From: DAOTVD01 sp034437075
GTDB lineage: Bacteria; Chloroflexota; Anaerolineae; Aggregatilineales; J027
Assembly (NCBI GenBank): GCA_034437075.1
Contig: DAOTVD010000400.1
Coordinates: 1-5,682 of the forward strand
Direction of reading: 5' to 3'
Length of the DNA stretch: 5,682 nucleotides
Part shown: piece by piece, positions 4,848-5,682 of the stretch
Layout: every line of letters starts with the position of its first letter
Position numbering within the stretch: the stretch's first letter is position 1
Notes under the pieces: model-generated
Told to the model about the DNA's origin: nothing
The model's input: only the letters and a program-made list of their open reading frames with translations
Databases searched by the model: none
Position numbers and translations under genes: made by a program

Positions 4848-5682
4848 AATCCCGGTTAAATTCGCGGGCTAAATCTGCGGCACTCAGATGCAAAAGCGTC
4901 GGCCCGCCATGCGGATCGTGCATCGGATCATCGGTCCGTTCCAATGCCCGTATCAAATTCAGCATTTCGTCCTGGCTGAGCACTTGCCCGGCCTTCACTG
5001 CCGCCAGTTTGGCCATACGGCGCAAGAAAAACTCATTGGGCGGCAGGTCTGCCTCGGTATCCAAATCTTGCAAAAGCCGGTATAAAGTCTCTTGCGGGTC
5101 ATAATCAGCTAACAGCGCTGGCACCGTCCGCACCCGCCAGGTATATTGGCCAAATGGTTCGAGTTCGAAGCCTAATTTCAGCAATAACGCTGTATGAACC
5201 TCGGCCTGTTGGCTGATAGCGGACGGCAATTCTGCTACGGCGCCTTCCAGCGGATAGCGTTCCACGGCACCCCCGTTATCGCGCTGCTCGGTAAACATAT
5301 CGTAGAGAATGCGCTCATGCGCGGCATGTTGGTCGATTAAGTACATCCCAGCGGGCGCTTCAGCGATGATGTAGGTCGCGGCAATTTGCCCTACGATACG
5401 CATGGGCGGCAAACGGCGGGGGCGTTCCGGCGCGCCTGGCCCACTGGGAATGCCGCGCAAAAATTCCTCATCGGTATGAGGCACACTCGTGATGGGCTCT
5501 TGATACCCATCCCCCTCCCCTGCTTCTAAATCCAGGCCCAATTGCTGCGGATCAACACGGCGCGGCATTTGCACAGGGCCTGCCGGAACTTCAGCACGCT
5601 GGCCATAATCATCCCACGGACGCTGGGGCGGTATATACCCGCCCGGCGGCATAGCGGTTTCGTCGCTATCTTCTAATACTGC
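4846..5682 (-). CDS. mutL: DNA mismatch repair protein MutL, partial (C-terminal 278 residues)
   Basis: The frame is open to the right edge; the N-terminal GHKL ATPase and transducer domains lie outside the window. What is seen is a Pro/Gly-rich, poorly conserved linker (1-93) followed by the MutL C-terminal dimerisation/endonuclease domain (94-278). The signature DQHAAHER (117-124) marks the nicking-endonuclease class of MutL, which cuts the error-containing strand in bacteria lacking MutH. The last acidic position of DQHA(x)2E(x)4E is Asp128 instead of Glu. The motif that usually reads ACH/ACR is AKL (224-226), and the usual CPHGRPT is DPHGGPT (256-262), so both zinc-site cysteines are absent while His119, Glu123 and His258 remain. 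The C-terminus EFNRD keeps the F-x-R ending common in the family. The linker contains QLGLDL (47-52), a candidate sliding-clamp motif. Residue numbers refer to the visible fragment. A hydrolase gene follows after 8 bases. Confidence 0.95.
   Translation of the reverse strand, partial: AVLEDSDETAMPPGGYIPPQRPWDDYGQRAEVPAGPVQMPRRVDPQQLGLDLEAGEGDGYQEPITSVPHTDEEFLRGIPSGPGAPERPRRLPPMRIVGQIAATYIIAEAPAGMYLIDQHAAHERILYDMFTEQRDNGGAVERYPLEGAVAELPSAISQQAEVHTALLLKLGFELEPFGQYTWRVRTVPALLADYDPQETLYRLLQDLDTEADLPPNEFFLRRMAKLAAVKAGQVLSQDEMLNLIRALERTDDPMHDPHGGPTLLHLSAADLAREFNRD

Overview
The window holds six protein-coding genes. Two are cut by the window edges. Five lie on the minus strand and one on the plus strand. 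No RNA gene, mobile element or CRISPR array was seen. The DNA is moderately GC-rich with tightly packed genes. An endonuclease-type (DQHA motif) MutL and a YdjI-like SPFH protein with a SHOCT tail suggest an environmental bacterium, perhaps Chloroflexota (Anaerolineae-like). That placement is an inference from protein style only; there is no rRNA or other marker.

Layout, left to right. (1) 1-847, minus: N-terminal 282 residues of a COG0523 (CobW/YjiA/ZNG1-like) metallochaperone GTPase, cut at the left edge. (2) 848-989: intergenic, with a rho-independent terminator for the gene on its right and a candidate promoter for the COG0523 gene. (3) 990-2090, minus: a 366-residue YdjI-like SPFH protein with a Gln/Met-rich linker and a C-terminal SHOCT motif. 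(4) 2119-2643, minus: a 174-residue helical protein of unknown function, directly upstream of the SPFH gene and almost certainly in its operon. (5) 2644-2819: a divergent promoter region. (6) 2820-3845, plus: a 341-residue, acidic, beta-rich protein that I do not recognise, divergent from the SPFH pair. (7) 3842-4837, minus: a membrane-anchored alpha/beta hydrolase whose stop codon overlaps the stop of gene 6 in a shared TTAA. (8) 4846-5682, minus: the C-terminal 278 residues of MutL, cut at the right edge, 8 bases upstream of the hydrolase and probably co-transcribed with it.

Functional reading. The most interesting block is the centre, 990-3845. An SPFH membrane-scaffold protein, a small helical partner and a divergent beta-rich protein look like an envelope-stress or membrane-organisation module. 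They resemble only part of the PspA/YdjFGHI systems, with no PspA or YdjG/H visible here. The mutL gene keeps DQHAAHER but has non-cysteine residues at both cysteine motifs of the usual zinc site, so its nuclease metal centre may differ from the textbook one.
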